Shown here: positions 1 through 6,156 of the stretch, in pieces | Numbering within the stretch: position 1 is the stretch's first letter | Layout of the letters: every line of letters starts with the position of its first letter | Assembly: GCA_050692915.1 (NCBI GenBank) | Contig: JBOGVU010000091.1 | Span: 1-9,368 of the forward strand | Source of the DNA: CALAEC01 sp050692915 | GTDB lineage: Bacteria; Actinomycetota; UBA4738; CALAEC01 | Reading direction: 5' to 3' | Length of the DNA stretch: 9,368 bases | The notes under the pieces: model-generated | What the model saw: the letters and a program-made list of their open reading frames with translations, nothing else | Databases searched by the model: none | What the model was told of the DNA's origin: nothing | Position numbers and translations under genes: made by a program

Positions 1-1810
1 CGCCGAGCACGATGACGAGCGCCAGCGAGCCGGTCCCGCCGGGACGGAGGCCGACCCGGTCGGCGACGAAGGCTCCCAGGATCGCCGCGGCGATCCCGAC
101 TGACGGCGCGGCGCCCAGCACCGCCGCAGGCCCGCAGCCGGGGAGAGCCCACCGGGCCCATCCCCCGCCGAGCGCGGCCAGAAGCAAGACCGCGCCCACC
201 GCCCAGCCGATCAAGGCCCACGGCCCGACGCCCTGGGGGGGCGGGCCGAGCGAGGCCGGCGAGGCCGGGCCGGCCAGGGCCACCACCCCCGGGGCGACCT
301 CCTCGCCGAGCGCGCGGGCCCGTTCGAAGCCTTCCTCGTTGAATCTCTCCAGCACCAGGACGGTGGCTCGATCGAGCACGGGCCGGGCCTCCCGGAGGTA
401 GAAGGCCGACGCGGCGTCGTGCTCCGGGTCGCCGGTTGAGGTGGGGCGTCCCGCCAGGAGATCGTCGGGGGCCCCGACGGCCAGCCGCACGTCGCCGATC
501 CGCTCGGGCGGCAGGCCCATCCGGATCACGTTGCCGGCCCGGGTGAGGTGGTACGCGGCGGCCTGCTCCCGCGTGTCGACCAGGAACACCAGCGGGGTGC
601 CGGACGGCGACCCGGCCACCGCCCGGCCTGCCGCCGACACCGCGGCGAGCTCGTCCGCGCTCACCGCGGGGGACTGGCGCACCCACCCGACCATGGACGC
701 GCCCACGAACGCTGCCGCCGCGAGGAGGCCGGCCGCGGCGGCCACACCCCCCCGTCGGGCCAGGGCGGCCAGGCCCACCGCCCCGACCAAGGGCAGGAAG
801 AACGCGAACTGGAGGATGCGGTTCGCCGGCCCCCATCCGGTGAGGGCCAGGACCACGATGCCGACCGCCGTCACGGCCGCCCACGTCCCGCACACCGCCA
901 CGAGGTACCGTCTCCCGGGTGGCGCGGGCCGGCGGTCCTTCAGGGCGGTCACTCCCAGCCCGAGCCCCGCCGCTACCGGCACCGCGGCCCGCCCCATGTC
1001 GCCCAGGAACCGCTCGCGGAACCGATCGAGCAGAAGGGTCCGGAGCCCGGCTCGCCGGAAGAACCCGTCCTGGGACGTGTCGCCCGGGAGCGAGGCGCCT
1101 GCCAGCGAAGCGGCCGCCAGGAGCCACGTTCCCGCGCCGCCCGCTGCGGCCGCGGTCATCCGCGCGGCCGCGGTGTCGAGCGCCGCCCGTCCGTCCCGGA
1201 CCGCCCGAGCCGCCTCCCGAAGGTGGAGGACGATCACCCCGGCCACGATCGCCAGGCCGATCAGCAGGAACACTCCGTGGGCCAGGCCGGCCGCGGCCAT
1301 GAGGGCTCCCGCCCCGACGACGGCCCGCCAGGAGCGCTCCACGACGGCCAGCGCCGCCAGGGCGGCCAGGAACAGCGCCACCATGGTCACGTTCGCCAGC
1401 CACCCGCCGGCGAGGTACGCGGTGAACGCCCCCGTGAGGAGCACCGCCCCGGCGACCGACAGCCTGTGGGGCCCCGAGGTCGCCGCGATCACGGCGCCGC
1501 TCGCGAGCCCGCAGATCGCCGCCAGCACCGGGCCGAGGAGCGTTACGGCAGTCGCGGTGCCCGTCCCCAGGAGCCGGCAAAGCGTGAGCGTCAGGGCGAG
1601 GACCCCCGGCCCGCCTCCCGGTCCGTCCCGGAGCCCGACCTCACCGGCCCACCGGGCCAGCCAGGTGTAGACCGGACCGTCCGGCCCGACGGGGAACCGG
1701 TACCCGGAGATGAGGGGGTGGGCCAGGTAGAGCGCGAGCACGATCGCCGCGGCTCCCCCGAGGACCGCCCCGGCCAGCAGCCACCCCCGGCCCCCTCCAC
1801 CACGAGCCAC
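1..1810 (-). CDS. Multi-pass membrane protein, possible GT-C-type glycosyltransferase (C-terminus off window)
   Basis: An uninterrupted minus-strand frame of about 603 codons runs from a GTG at 1810-1808 to the window edge, so the C-terminus is missing. Residues about 8-30 form the first membrane segment. The following loop contains PDGPVY near residue 42, resembling the acidic first extracytoplasmic loop of GT-C glycosyltransferases of the ArnT/PMT type. Several more hydrophobic segments follow between about 68 and 375. A soluble region of roughly 150 residues (about 375-525), with alternating hydrophobic strands and Arg/Glu-rich helices, is probably extracytoplasmic. Further membrane segments begin near 530. 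The start was chosen because the frame has good membrane-protein composition from there and a TANNNT element sits 7 bases upstream; no Shine-Dalgarno is visible. It is divergent from tldD. The frame and membrane nature are well supported. The glycosyltransferase reading is inference from topology and one loop motif; it could be an uncharacterised actinobacterial membrane family. Confidence 0.78.
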   Translation of the reverse strand, partial: MARGGGGRGWLLAGAVLGGAAAIVLALYLAHPLISGYRFPVGPDGPVYTWLARWAGEVGLRDGPGGGPGVLALTLTLCRLLGTGTATAVTLLGPVLAAICGLASGAVIAATSGPHRLSVAGAVLLTGAFTAYLAGGWLANVTMVALFLAALAALAVVERSWRAVVGAGALMAAAGLAHGVFLLIGLAIVAGVIVLHLREAARAVRDGRAALDTAAARMTAAAAGGAGTWLLAAASLAGASLPGDTSQDGFFRRAGLRTLLLDRFRERFLGDMGRAAVPVAAGLGLGVTALKDRRPAPPGRRYLVAVCGTWAAVTAVGIVVLALTGWGPANRILQFAFFLPLVGAVGLAALARRGGVAAAAGLLAAAAFVGASMVGWVRQSPAVSADELAAVSAAGRAVAGSPSGTPLVFLVDTREQAAAYHLTRAGNVIRMGLPPERIGDVRLAVGAPDDLLAGRPTSTGDPEHDAASAFYLREARPVLDRATVLVLERFNEEGFERARALGEEVAPGVVALAGPASPASLGPPPQGVGPWALIGWAVGAVLLLAALGGGWARWALPGCGPAAVLGAAPSVGIAAAILGAFVADRVGLRPGGTGSLALVIVLG

Positions 1811-1813
1811 GGA

Positions 1814-1842
1814 TCGAACGGTACAGGTCCCGGTGCTAGCAT
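1814..1842 (+). promoter_or_regulatory. Candidate promoter for tldD-tldE (-35 TCGAAC, -10 TAGCAT)
   Basis: TAGCAT at 1837-1842 fits TANNNT, and TCGAAC at 1814-1819 matches TTGACA at three of six positions with a 17-base spacer. Eight bases separate the -10 from the GTG at 1851, so transcription would begin at or next to that GTG. This favours 1851 over the longer GTG start at 1833, which would lie upstream of the transcript. The -35 overlaps the -10 of the divergent gene, so the two promoters could not be occupied together. Confidence 0.42.
1818..1823 (-). promoter_or_regulatory. Candidate -10 element (TACCGT) for the leftward membrane protein gene
   Basis: Read on the minus strand, TACCGT fits the actinobacterial TANNNT -10 pattern and is followed by 7 bases and then the GTG start at 1810. 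No ribosome binding site lies between, so transcription starting at or next to the GTG would give a leaderless mRNA. I see no good -35. The element overlaps the candidate -35 of the opposite promoter. Confidence 0.42.
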
Positions 1843-1850
1843 GCGGCCCC

Positions 1851-3236
1851 GTGCTCCACGAGGCCGTGGTCCGTGACGTCCTCCGGACGGCCCTCCGTTC
1901 GGGCGGGCGGTTCGCCGAGATCTTCGCAGAGGAGCGCCACTCAACCTCGATCCGGCTCGACGACCGCCGCGTCGAGGAGCTCACGGAGGGGACCGACCGC
2001 GGTGCGGGGATCCGCGTGGTCGCCGGAGATACCAGCGCGTACGCGTACTCGAACCGCCTGGACCCGGTGGCGCTGGCCGAGGCCGCGGACGCCGCGGCCG
2101 CGGCCGCGCGAGGAGGTGGCTCGACGGACCTGGTGGATCTGCGCCGGCGGGCCCCGGCCGCGTCCGCTCCCACGACCGAGCCGATGACCGAGGTCCCCCG
2201 GGAGCGCAAGGTGGCGTGGCTCCGCGAGGCCGAGGACGCGGCCCGGTCCCACGCCCCCGAGGTTCGACAGGTGCTGGTGGGCTACGGCGACTCGGTCCAG
2301 CGGCTCCTGGTGGCGAGCTCGGAGGGGACGTGGGCCGAGGATGAGCGCCACCGGGTCCGGCTGATCGCTCAGGTGGTGGCCTCGCGAGACGGCGTGGTCC
2401 AGACGGGGTTCGAGGGCCCCGCCGCGCTGGGCGGCGCCGAGGTCCTGAACGCTCATCCGCCCGCGGCGACCGGGGCCGAGGCCGCCCGGATCGCGGTGAC
2501 GATGCTGGACGGCGTGCCGGCTCCGGCCGGCGAGATGCCCGTGGTGGTGGGGGCCGCCGGCGGCGGCGTGCTGTTCCACGAGGCGTGCGGCCACGGGCTC
2601 GAGGCCGACACGGTGGGGAAGGACGCCTCGGTGTACCGAGGACGGCTCGGCGAGCGGCTGGCCTCGACGCTCGTGACGGGCGTGGACGACTCAACCGTGC
2701 CGGGGGCGTGGGGGTCGTTCGCCCTCGACGACGAGGGGACCCCCGCGGCGCGGACCGTGCTGTTCGAGGAGGGCGTCCTGGTGGGGATGCTGTACGACCG
2801 GTTCTGGGCGGGGAAGGACGAAGCCGCCCTCACCGCGAACGGTCGGCGGCAGTCGTACGCCCACCTGCCGATCCCCCGGATGACGAACACCTCGATCCTC
2901 CGCAGGGACGCCGACCCCGACGACGTGGTGGCCGACACCGAGCGCGGCCTGTACGCGAAGGCGCTCGGGGGCGGCCAGGTCAACCCGGCCACCGGCGACT
3001 TCGTGTTCGGGGTGACCGAGGCGTACCTGATCGAGGGCGGGCGGATCACCACGCCGGTCCGCGGGGCCAACCTGATCGGGAACGGTATCGACATCCTGGC
3101 GGCGGTGGATGCGGTGGCCTCCGACTTCGACGCCCGGCCCGGTACGTGCGGGAAGGATGGACAGGGTGTGCCGGTGACCACGGGGAGCCCCACACTGAGG
3201 ATCGCCCGGATGACCGTGGGGGGGACCGGTGGCTGA
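1851..3236 (+). CDS. tldD: TldD family metalloprotease (catalytic subunit of TldD/TldE)
   Basis: Encodes the catalytic subunit of the TldD/TldE cytoplasmic zinc protease. In E. coli this complex trims the microcin B17 leader peptide and helps degrade the antitoxin CcdA; it acts on largely unfolded peptides threaded through the dimer. The zinc motif is HEACGH, followed by GLEAD, at residues 243-248 counted from GTG 1851. The C-terminus carries the family signature CGKDGQGVPV with its conserved Cys at about 433, corresponding to E. coli Cys454, and ends in a TVGGT motif. Length is about 461 residues, near the usual 450-480. An N-terminal region with a GIRVV core leads into an Ala-rich linker. 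The start is uncertain: GTG 1833 adds six residues, but 1851 lies just after a candidate promoter and neither start has a convincing Shine-Dalgarno. The stop overlaps the start of tldE by 8 bases, so the subunits are probably translationally coupled. No RiPP precursor is visible nearby, so the substrate is unknown. Confidence 0.95.
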   Translation: MLHEAVVRDVLRTALRSGGRFAEIFAEERHSTSIRLDDRRVEELTEGTDRGAGIRVVAGDTSAYAYSNRLDPVALAEAADAAAAAARGGGSTDLVDLRRRAPAASAPTTEPMTEVPRERKVAWLREAEDAARSHAPEVRQVLVGYGDSVQRLLVASSEGTWAEDERHRVRLIAQVVASRDGVVQTGFEGPAALGGAEVLNAHPPAATGAEAARIAVTMLDGVPAPAGEMPVVVGAAGGGVLFHEACGHGLEADTVGKDASVYRGRLGERLASTLVTGVDDSTVPGAWGSFALDDEGTPAARTVLFEEGVLVGMLYDRFWAGKDEAALTANGRRQSYAHLPIPRMTNTSILRRDADPDDVVADTERGLYAKALGGGQVNPATGDFVFGVTEAYLIEGGRITTPVRGANLIGNGIDILAAVDAVASDFDARPGTCGKDGQGVPVTTGSPTLRIARMTVGGTGG

Positions 3237-4572
3237 CCTCGGCGACCTCTGCCGCGCGGCGCTGTCCGGGGCAGCGGACGGCGAGCAGGTCGAGGCGTAC
3301 GCGCTGGAGAGCGTTCGGACCGAGGTCCGGGCCCGGGGCGGCGAGGTGGACGCGTTGACATCGGCTTCGTCCCGAGGCCTCGGCGTCCGGCTGATCGTCG
3401 GCGGGCGGATGGGCTACGCGTGGGCCGCGGACCCCTCGCCAGATGAGGCGGCGGGGCTGCTGGAGGCGGCCAGGGGCGCGGCGGCGCACGCCACCCCCGA
3501 CGAGGCCAACGTCCTCCCCGGGGCGGCGACGGCCGAGGACATCCCGGGCCTGTTCCGCGAGGCGCTGGCCGGGGCGGAGCCGGACCGGAAGGTGGCCCTG
3601 GCCCTCGACCTGGAGCGCGCCGCGGTCTCCGCGAACGCCGACGTCCGCCGGGTCGAGGAGGTGATGTACGGGGACGCGGTGTCCCGGGTGGCCCTGGCTT
3701 CCACGGCCGGTCTGGCCTCGGAGTACCGGCGGACCGACTGCTGGTGCGTGGCCTCGGCCATCGCCGAACGGGACGGCGACACGCAGACCGGGTTCTCCTT
3801 CCAGGTGGCCCGAGAACCCGACGATCTCGACCACGAGGCCGTGGGCCGCGAGGCCGCCGAGCGGGGAGCCCGGCTCCTGGGCGCGGTGAAGCCGGCCACC
3901 GAGCGGCTCCCGGTCGTCCTTGACCCGTGGGCCGCCGCCTCGTTCCTCGGCGTGCTGGCCTCGGGGCTCTCTTCCGAGGAGGTGCAGAAGGGCCGGTCGC
4001 TTCTGGCCGGGCTGGTCGGGGAACGGGTCGCCTCCGAGCCCGTGAGCCTGGTTGACGACGGGCGGCTCCCCGAGGGGCCCGCCTCCGCGCCGTTCGACGA
4101 CGAGGGCTTCCCCACCTCACGGACGCCGCTGATCGCTCGGGGCGTGCTTCGCGGCTTCCTCCACAACACCCTGACGGCCCGGCGGGACGGCGCCGGCACA
4201 AGCTCCACCGGCAACGCGTCCCGGCCCTCCTACCGTGGGGTCCCGGGCGTCTCCACGACGAACCTGCTGGTGGAGCCGGGGCCGGAGCCTCCAGAGGCCC
4301 TGCTCGTTTCGGCCGGCCGAGCCGTGTACGTGCAGGAGGTGAAGGGCGTGCACTCGGGCGCCAACCCTGTCAGCGGCGAGTTCTCCGTCGGCGCCGCGGG
4401 GCTCCGGGTGGAGGGCGGGGCGCTGGGCGAGCCGCTCCGGGAGATGACCATCGCCAGCACGCTCCCCGAGGTGCTGCGGGGCGTGACGGCGGTGGGCTCC
4501 GACGTGCGGTTCCTGTTCGGCGTGGGCACGCCGACGATCCTGATCGGGGAGATGACGGTGGCGGGGCGCTGA
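3229..4572 (+). CDS. tldE: TldE/PmbA family protein (non-catalytic partner of TldD)
   Basis: Encodes the second subunit of the TldD/TldE protease. TldE is a paralogue of TldD that lacks the metal-binding helix, and it forms a heterodimer with TldD. Here the region aligned with the TldD zinc motif reads VVLDPWAAASFLGVLAS, without HExxxH. Family features are visible: RGLGVRLIVGGRMGYAW near residues 49-65, the DTQTGFSF strand near 184-191, FDDEGFPTSRTPLI near 289-302, the VKGVHSGANPVSGEFSVGA segment near 371-389 and a closing ILIGEMTVAG. At 447 residues it has normal length for PmbA. The GTG start lies inside the last codons of tldD (GTGGCTGA at 3229-3236), preceded by a G-rich, Shine-Dalgarno-like run at 3218-3225. 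It ends 4 bases from the convergent uppP stop codon, so no separate terminator fits between them. The paralogue pair in one operon supports an obligate complex. Confidence 0.94.
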   Translation: MADLGDLCRAALSGAADGEQVEAYALESVRTEVRARGGEVDALTSASSRGLGVRLIVGGRMGYAWAADPSPDEAAGLLEAARGAAAHATPDEANVLPGAATAEDIPGLFREALAGAEPDRKVALALDLERAAVSANADVRRVEEVMYGDAVSRVALASTAGLASEYRRTDCWCVASAIAERDGDTQTGFSFQVAREPDDLDHEAVGREAAERGARLLGAVKPATERLPVVLDPWAAASFLGVLASGLSSEEVQKGRSLLAGLVGERVASEPVSLVDDGRLPEGPASAPFDDEGFPTSRTPLIARGVLRGFLHNTLTARRDGAGTSSTGNASRPSYRGVPGVSTTNLLVEPGPEPPEALLVSAGRAVYVQEVKGVHSGANPVSGEFSVGAAGLRVEGGALGEPLREMTIASTLPEVLRGVTAVGSDVRFLFGVGTPTILIGEMTVAGR

Positions 4573-4576
4573 CGCG

Positions 4577-5389
4577 CTACCGGGCGGCCGCGACCGTCAG
4601 GGACAGCGCCGCGAACCCCACGCAGTACGCGGCGAACGGGAGCATGGTCCTGGTGCGGAGGTAGCGGAGCAGGAAGACGATGGCCGCGAACCCGGTGACC
4701 GCGGCGACGCCGGTGGCCGCGATGGTGGGGCCCCAATCGGTCCCCGGAGGGACGTCCGGCACGGTCACCACGGCGGCCCCCGCGATCGCCGGGATGCTGA
4801 GCAGGAACGAGAACCGGGCCGCGGCGTCCCGGGCCAGCCCCCGGAACAGGCCGCCCACGATGGTGGCTCCCGAGCGGGAGATCCCCGGGGCGATCGCCAG
4901 CGCCTGGAACAGGCCGACAGCCAGCGCGTCCCACCAGCCGACGGCGTCGATGTCCCGCCGTCGCTCCGGAGGCCGGCGCCCGTTGACGGCCTCCCCGGCC
5001 ACGATCAGGGCCGCCGTGCCGAGCAGGCTCACGGCGGTGACCGTGGGCCGCTCGAACAGCCCCTCGAAGAAGTCCCGCAGCAGGATCCCGGCGGCCGCGG
5101 CCGGCACCGAGCCGATGACGAGCAGGAGGACCAGCCTTGCCTGGAGGCGGTCGTGGTCGTTCCCCCGGCCCGCGACGGTCCGGGCGGCCCCGACCACCAT
5201 CCGAACAAGGTCCGTCCCGAAGTACACGAGCAGCGCCACCAGCGTGCCCAAGTGGATGGCCACGTCGAAGGCCAGGCTCGGGATCTGCCAACGGAGGAGG
5301 AATGGGAGGAGCACGAGGTGAGCGGACGACGACACCGGCACGAACTCCGTGAGCCCCTGCGCCGCGCCGAGGACGATGGCCTGGAGCAT
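4577..5389 (-). CDS. uppP: Undecaprenyl-diphosphate phosphatase (UppP/BacA family)
   Basis: Integral membrane enzyme that removes a phosphate from undecaprenyl diphosphate, regenerating the lipid carrier for peptidoglycan and other envelope polymers. In other bacteria its overproduction gives bacitracin resistance. The 270-residue product has the usual length and multiple hydrophobic segments. Both family motifs are present: QGLTE at 11-15, leading into the VSSSAHL segment at 19-25 (most members have SSSGH, so Gly to Ala here), and PGISRSGAT at 168-176 with the catalytic-site Ser and Arg. DALAVGLFQALAIAPGISR is typical. The ATG at 5389-5387 places QGLTE at the expected distance from the N-terminus. 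Upstream there is no Shine-Dalgarno, but TACACT lies 7 bases away, suggesting a leaderless transcript. It lies 45 bases downstream of cpaB on the same strand and converges on tldE, so read-through from either side is possible. Confidence 0.97.
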   Translation of the reverse strand: MLQAIVLGAAQGLTEFVPVSSSAHLVLLPFLLRWQIPSLAFDVAIHLGTLVALLVYFGTDLVRMVVGAARTVAGRGNDHDRLQARLVLLLVIGSVPAAAAGILLRDFFEGLFERPTVTAVSLLGTAALIVAGEAVNGRRPPERRRDIDAVGWWDALAVGLFQALAIAPGISRSGATIVGGLFRGLARDAAARFSFLLSIPAIAGAAVVTVPDVPPGTDWGPTIAATGVAAVTGFAAIVFLLRYLRTRTMLPFAAYCVGFAALSLTVAAAR

Positions 5390-5396
5390 CCGGGGG

Positions 5397-5402
5397 AGTG
5401 TA
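5397..5402 (-). promoter_or_regulatory. Candidate -10 element (TACACT) for leaderless uppP transcript
   Basis: On the minus strand TACACT fits TANNNT and is followed by exactly 7 C/G bases and the uppP ATG. The 45-base gap from cpaB contains no purine-rich ribosome binding site, which supports leaderless initiation. The spacing is the same as for the TACCGT element before the gene at 1810. No recognisable -35 is present at 16-18 bases upstream. Confidence 0.45.
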
Positions 5403-5434
5403 GCCGCGGGAGGGGCGGGCCTCCGGCGCGCGTC

Positions 5435-6079
5435 TCATGGGGCCACATCCCGGCCCGGCGCCACCGCCACCGAGATCTCGGCGAACGCGGCGGCGTGGGC
5501 CAAGCGCTCCGCCGTCTCCGGCCCTACCAGGAGGACCACCGTGGTGCCCGGTTCGAAGTCGCCGGACGTTCCGCCGTCCAGCACCTGCAGGACCTCGGCG
5601 GCGGTGGCCAAGGTCTCCGTGTAGGGCTGGCCGGCGGCGTAGGTGGCCAGGACGTCCACCCGGTCGCCGGGCGCCAGGGACCCCGAGGGGAACGCGGCCG
5701 GGAGCGGGAACGCCCGGAACCCCTCGGGCACGAGCGCGGCCACCGGGCCTCCGGGCGGGGCCAGACGAGCCTCGGTGAGCGCCTCGCCGGCGAGCACGTC
5801 GGTGGCGAGGACCCGTCCCAGGGCCTGGCCCGGCTCCGTCAGCGCCCCCGGCGGGCGGTACCTGCCCGGGATCGACCGCACCCCGACCATCGATGGACCC
5901 ACCGTGGTTCCCCGCTCGAGATCGGACCGGGCCACCACCACCGAACCGCTCCCTCCGTCCACGCCGGCCCGGGCTTCGAGGCGGGCCAGGTGTCCGCGGA
6001 GGCCCACCGTGGCCAGCGCGGCCAGGGCGATCGACAGGACCAGCAGGATCCGCGAGGACCGGGGGCGTACCCGGCGCAT
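5435..6079 (-). CDS. cpaB: CpaB/RcpC-like SAF-domain protein
   Basis: Resembles the Flp/Tad pilus assembly protein CpaB (RcpC), a membrane-anchored periplasmic or cell-surface component with an SAF domain. The 214-residue product has an Arg-rich N-terminus and one hydrophobic anchor (about 10-27). An SAF domain follows (about 46-107), with VVVARSDLERGTTVGPSMV and the VLATDVLAGEALTEARL segment. An RcpC-type second domain starts near 119, with GDRVDVLATYA at 138-147 and VVLLVGPETAERLAHA near 181-196. The ATG is preceded by AAGGGAG with 6 bases of spacing, a good ribosome binding site. It is last in the leftward cluster, 77 bases after the methylthioadenosine phosphorylase gene. No prepilin, TadA ATPase, TadB/TadC or prepilin peptidase gene is present in the window. 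As I recall, solitary SAF/CpaB genes next to fmdB and the cyclo-ligase gene are common in actinobacteria, where a pilus role is unproven. A non-pilus envelope role is therefore possible. Confidence 0.85.
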   Translation of the reverse strand: MRRVRPRSSRILLVLSIALAALATVGLRGHLARLEARAGVDGGSGSVVVARSDLERGTTVGPSMVGVRSIPGRYRPPGALTEPGQALGRVLATDVLAGEALTEARLAPPGGPVAALVPEGFRAFPLPAAFPSGSLAPGDRVDVLATYAAGQPYTETLATAAEVLQVLDGGTSGDFEPGTTVVLLVGPETAERLAHAAAFAEISVAVAPGRDVAP

Positions 6080-6083
6080 GATC

Positions 6084-6120
6084 GACTCCCTTCCGGGGGA
6101 GGAACGGTTGCGGGGGAGTC
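6084..6120 (-). promoter_or_regulatory. cpaB: Inverted repeats covering the cpaB ribosome binding site
   Basis: On the minus strand GACTCCC (6120-6114) is a perfect 7-base inverted repeat of GGGAGTC (6090-6084), which contains the cpaB Shine-Dalgarno GGGAG. A second copy of the complement, CTCCC at 6101-6097, could instead pair with the same GGGAG across a 6-base CCGGAA loop. Either pairing would mask the ribosome binding site. In such GC-rich sequence a 7-base repeat can arise by chance, so the regulatory role is inference. Confidence 0.35.
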
Positions 6121-6125
6121 GCGTC

Positions 6126-6142
6126 GGACCCTAGCAGGGCCC
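6126..6142 (-). terminator. Small GC hairpin after the methylthioadenosine phosphorylase gene
   Basis: On the minus strand GGGCCC-TGCTA-GGGTCC forms a 6-bp stem with one G-T wobble; one flanking C-G pair extends it to 7 bp. It begins 14 bases after the mtnP stop. There is no T tract, so it is not a classical intrinsic terminator, but it may attenuate or end the upstream transcript. The same bases contain TAGGGT (6133-6128), a possible TANNNT -10 that could give cpaB its own promoter. The sequence does not decide between these. Confidence 0.3.
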
Positions 6143-6156
6143 GCTGACACGGTGGG

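Noticed and set aside
441..1876. Long plus-strand open frames of 409 and 442 codons across the left end
   Set aside because: They lie antisense to the membrane protein, have Arg/Pro/Gly/Ser-rich low-complexity composition without recognisable motifs, and are typical GC-rich shadow frames.
2080..2120. GCGGCC-rich stretch inside tldD that looks like a short repeat
   Set aside because: It is the codon-level reflection of an Ala-rich linker in a GC-rich genome; copies are imperfect and confined to the coding frame.
2453..4201. 582-codon minus-strand open frame opposite tldD and tldE
   Set aside because: Its product is an Arg/Pro/Ser-rich string with no domain, while the opposite strand encodes two well-conserved proteins. 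It is a codon-bias artefact.
4573..4576. Possible bidirectional terminator between tldE and uppP
   Set aside because: Only 4 bases separate the stop codons and I found no stem-loop with a T tract around the junction.
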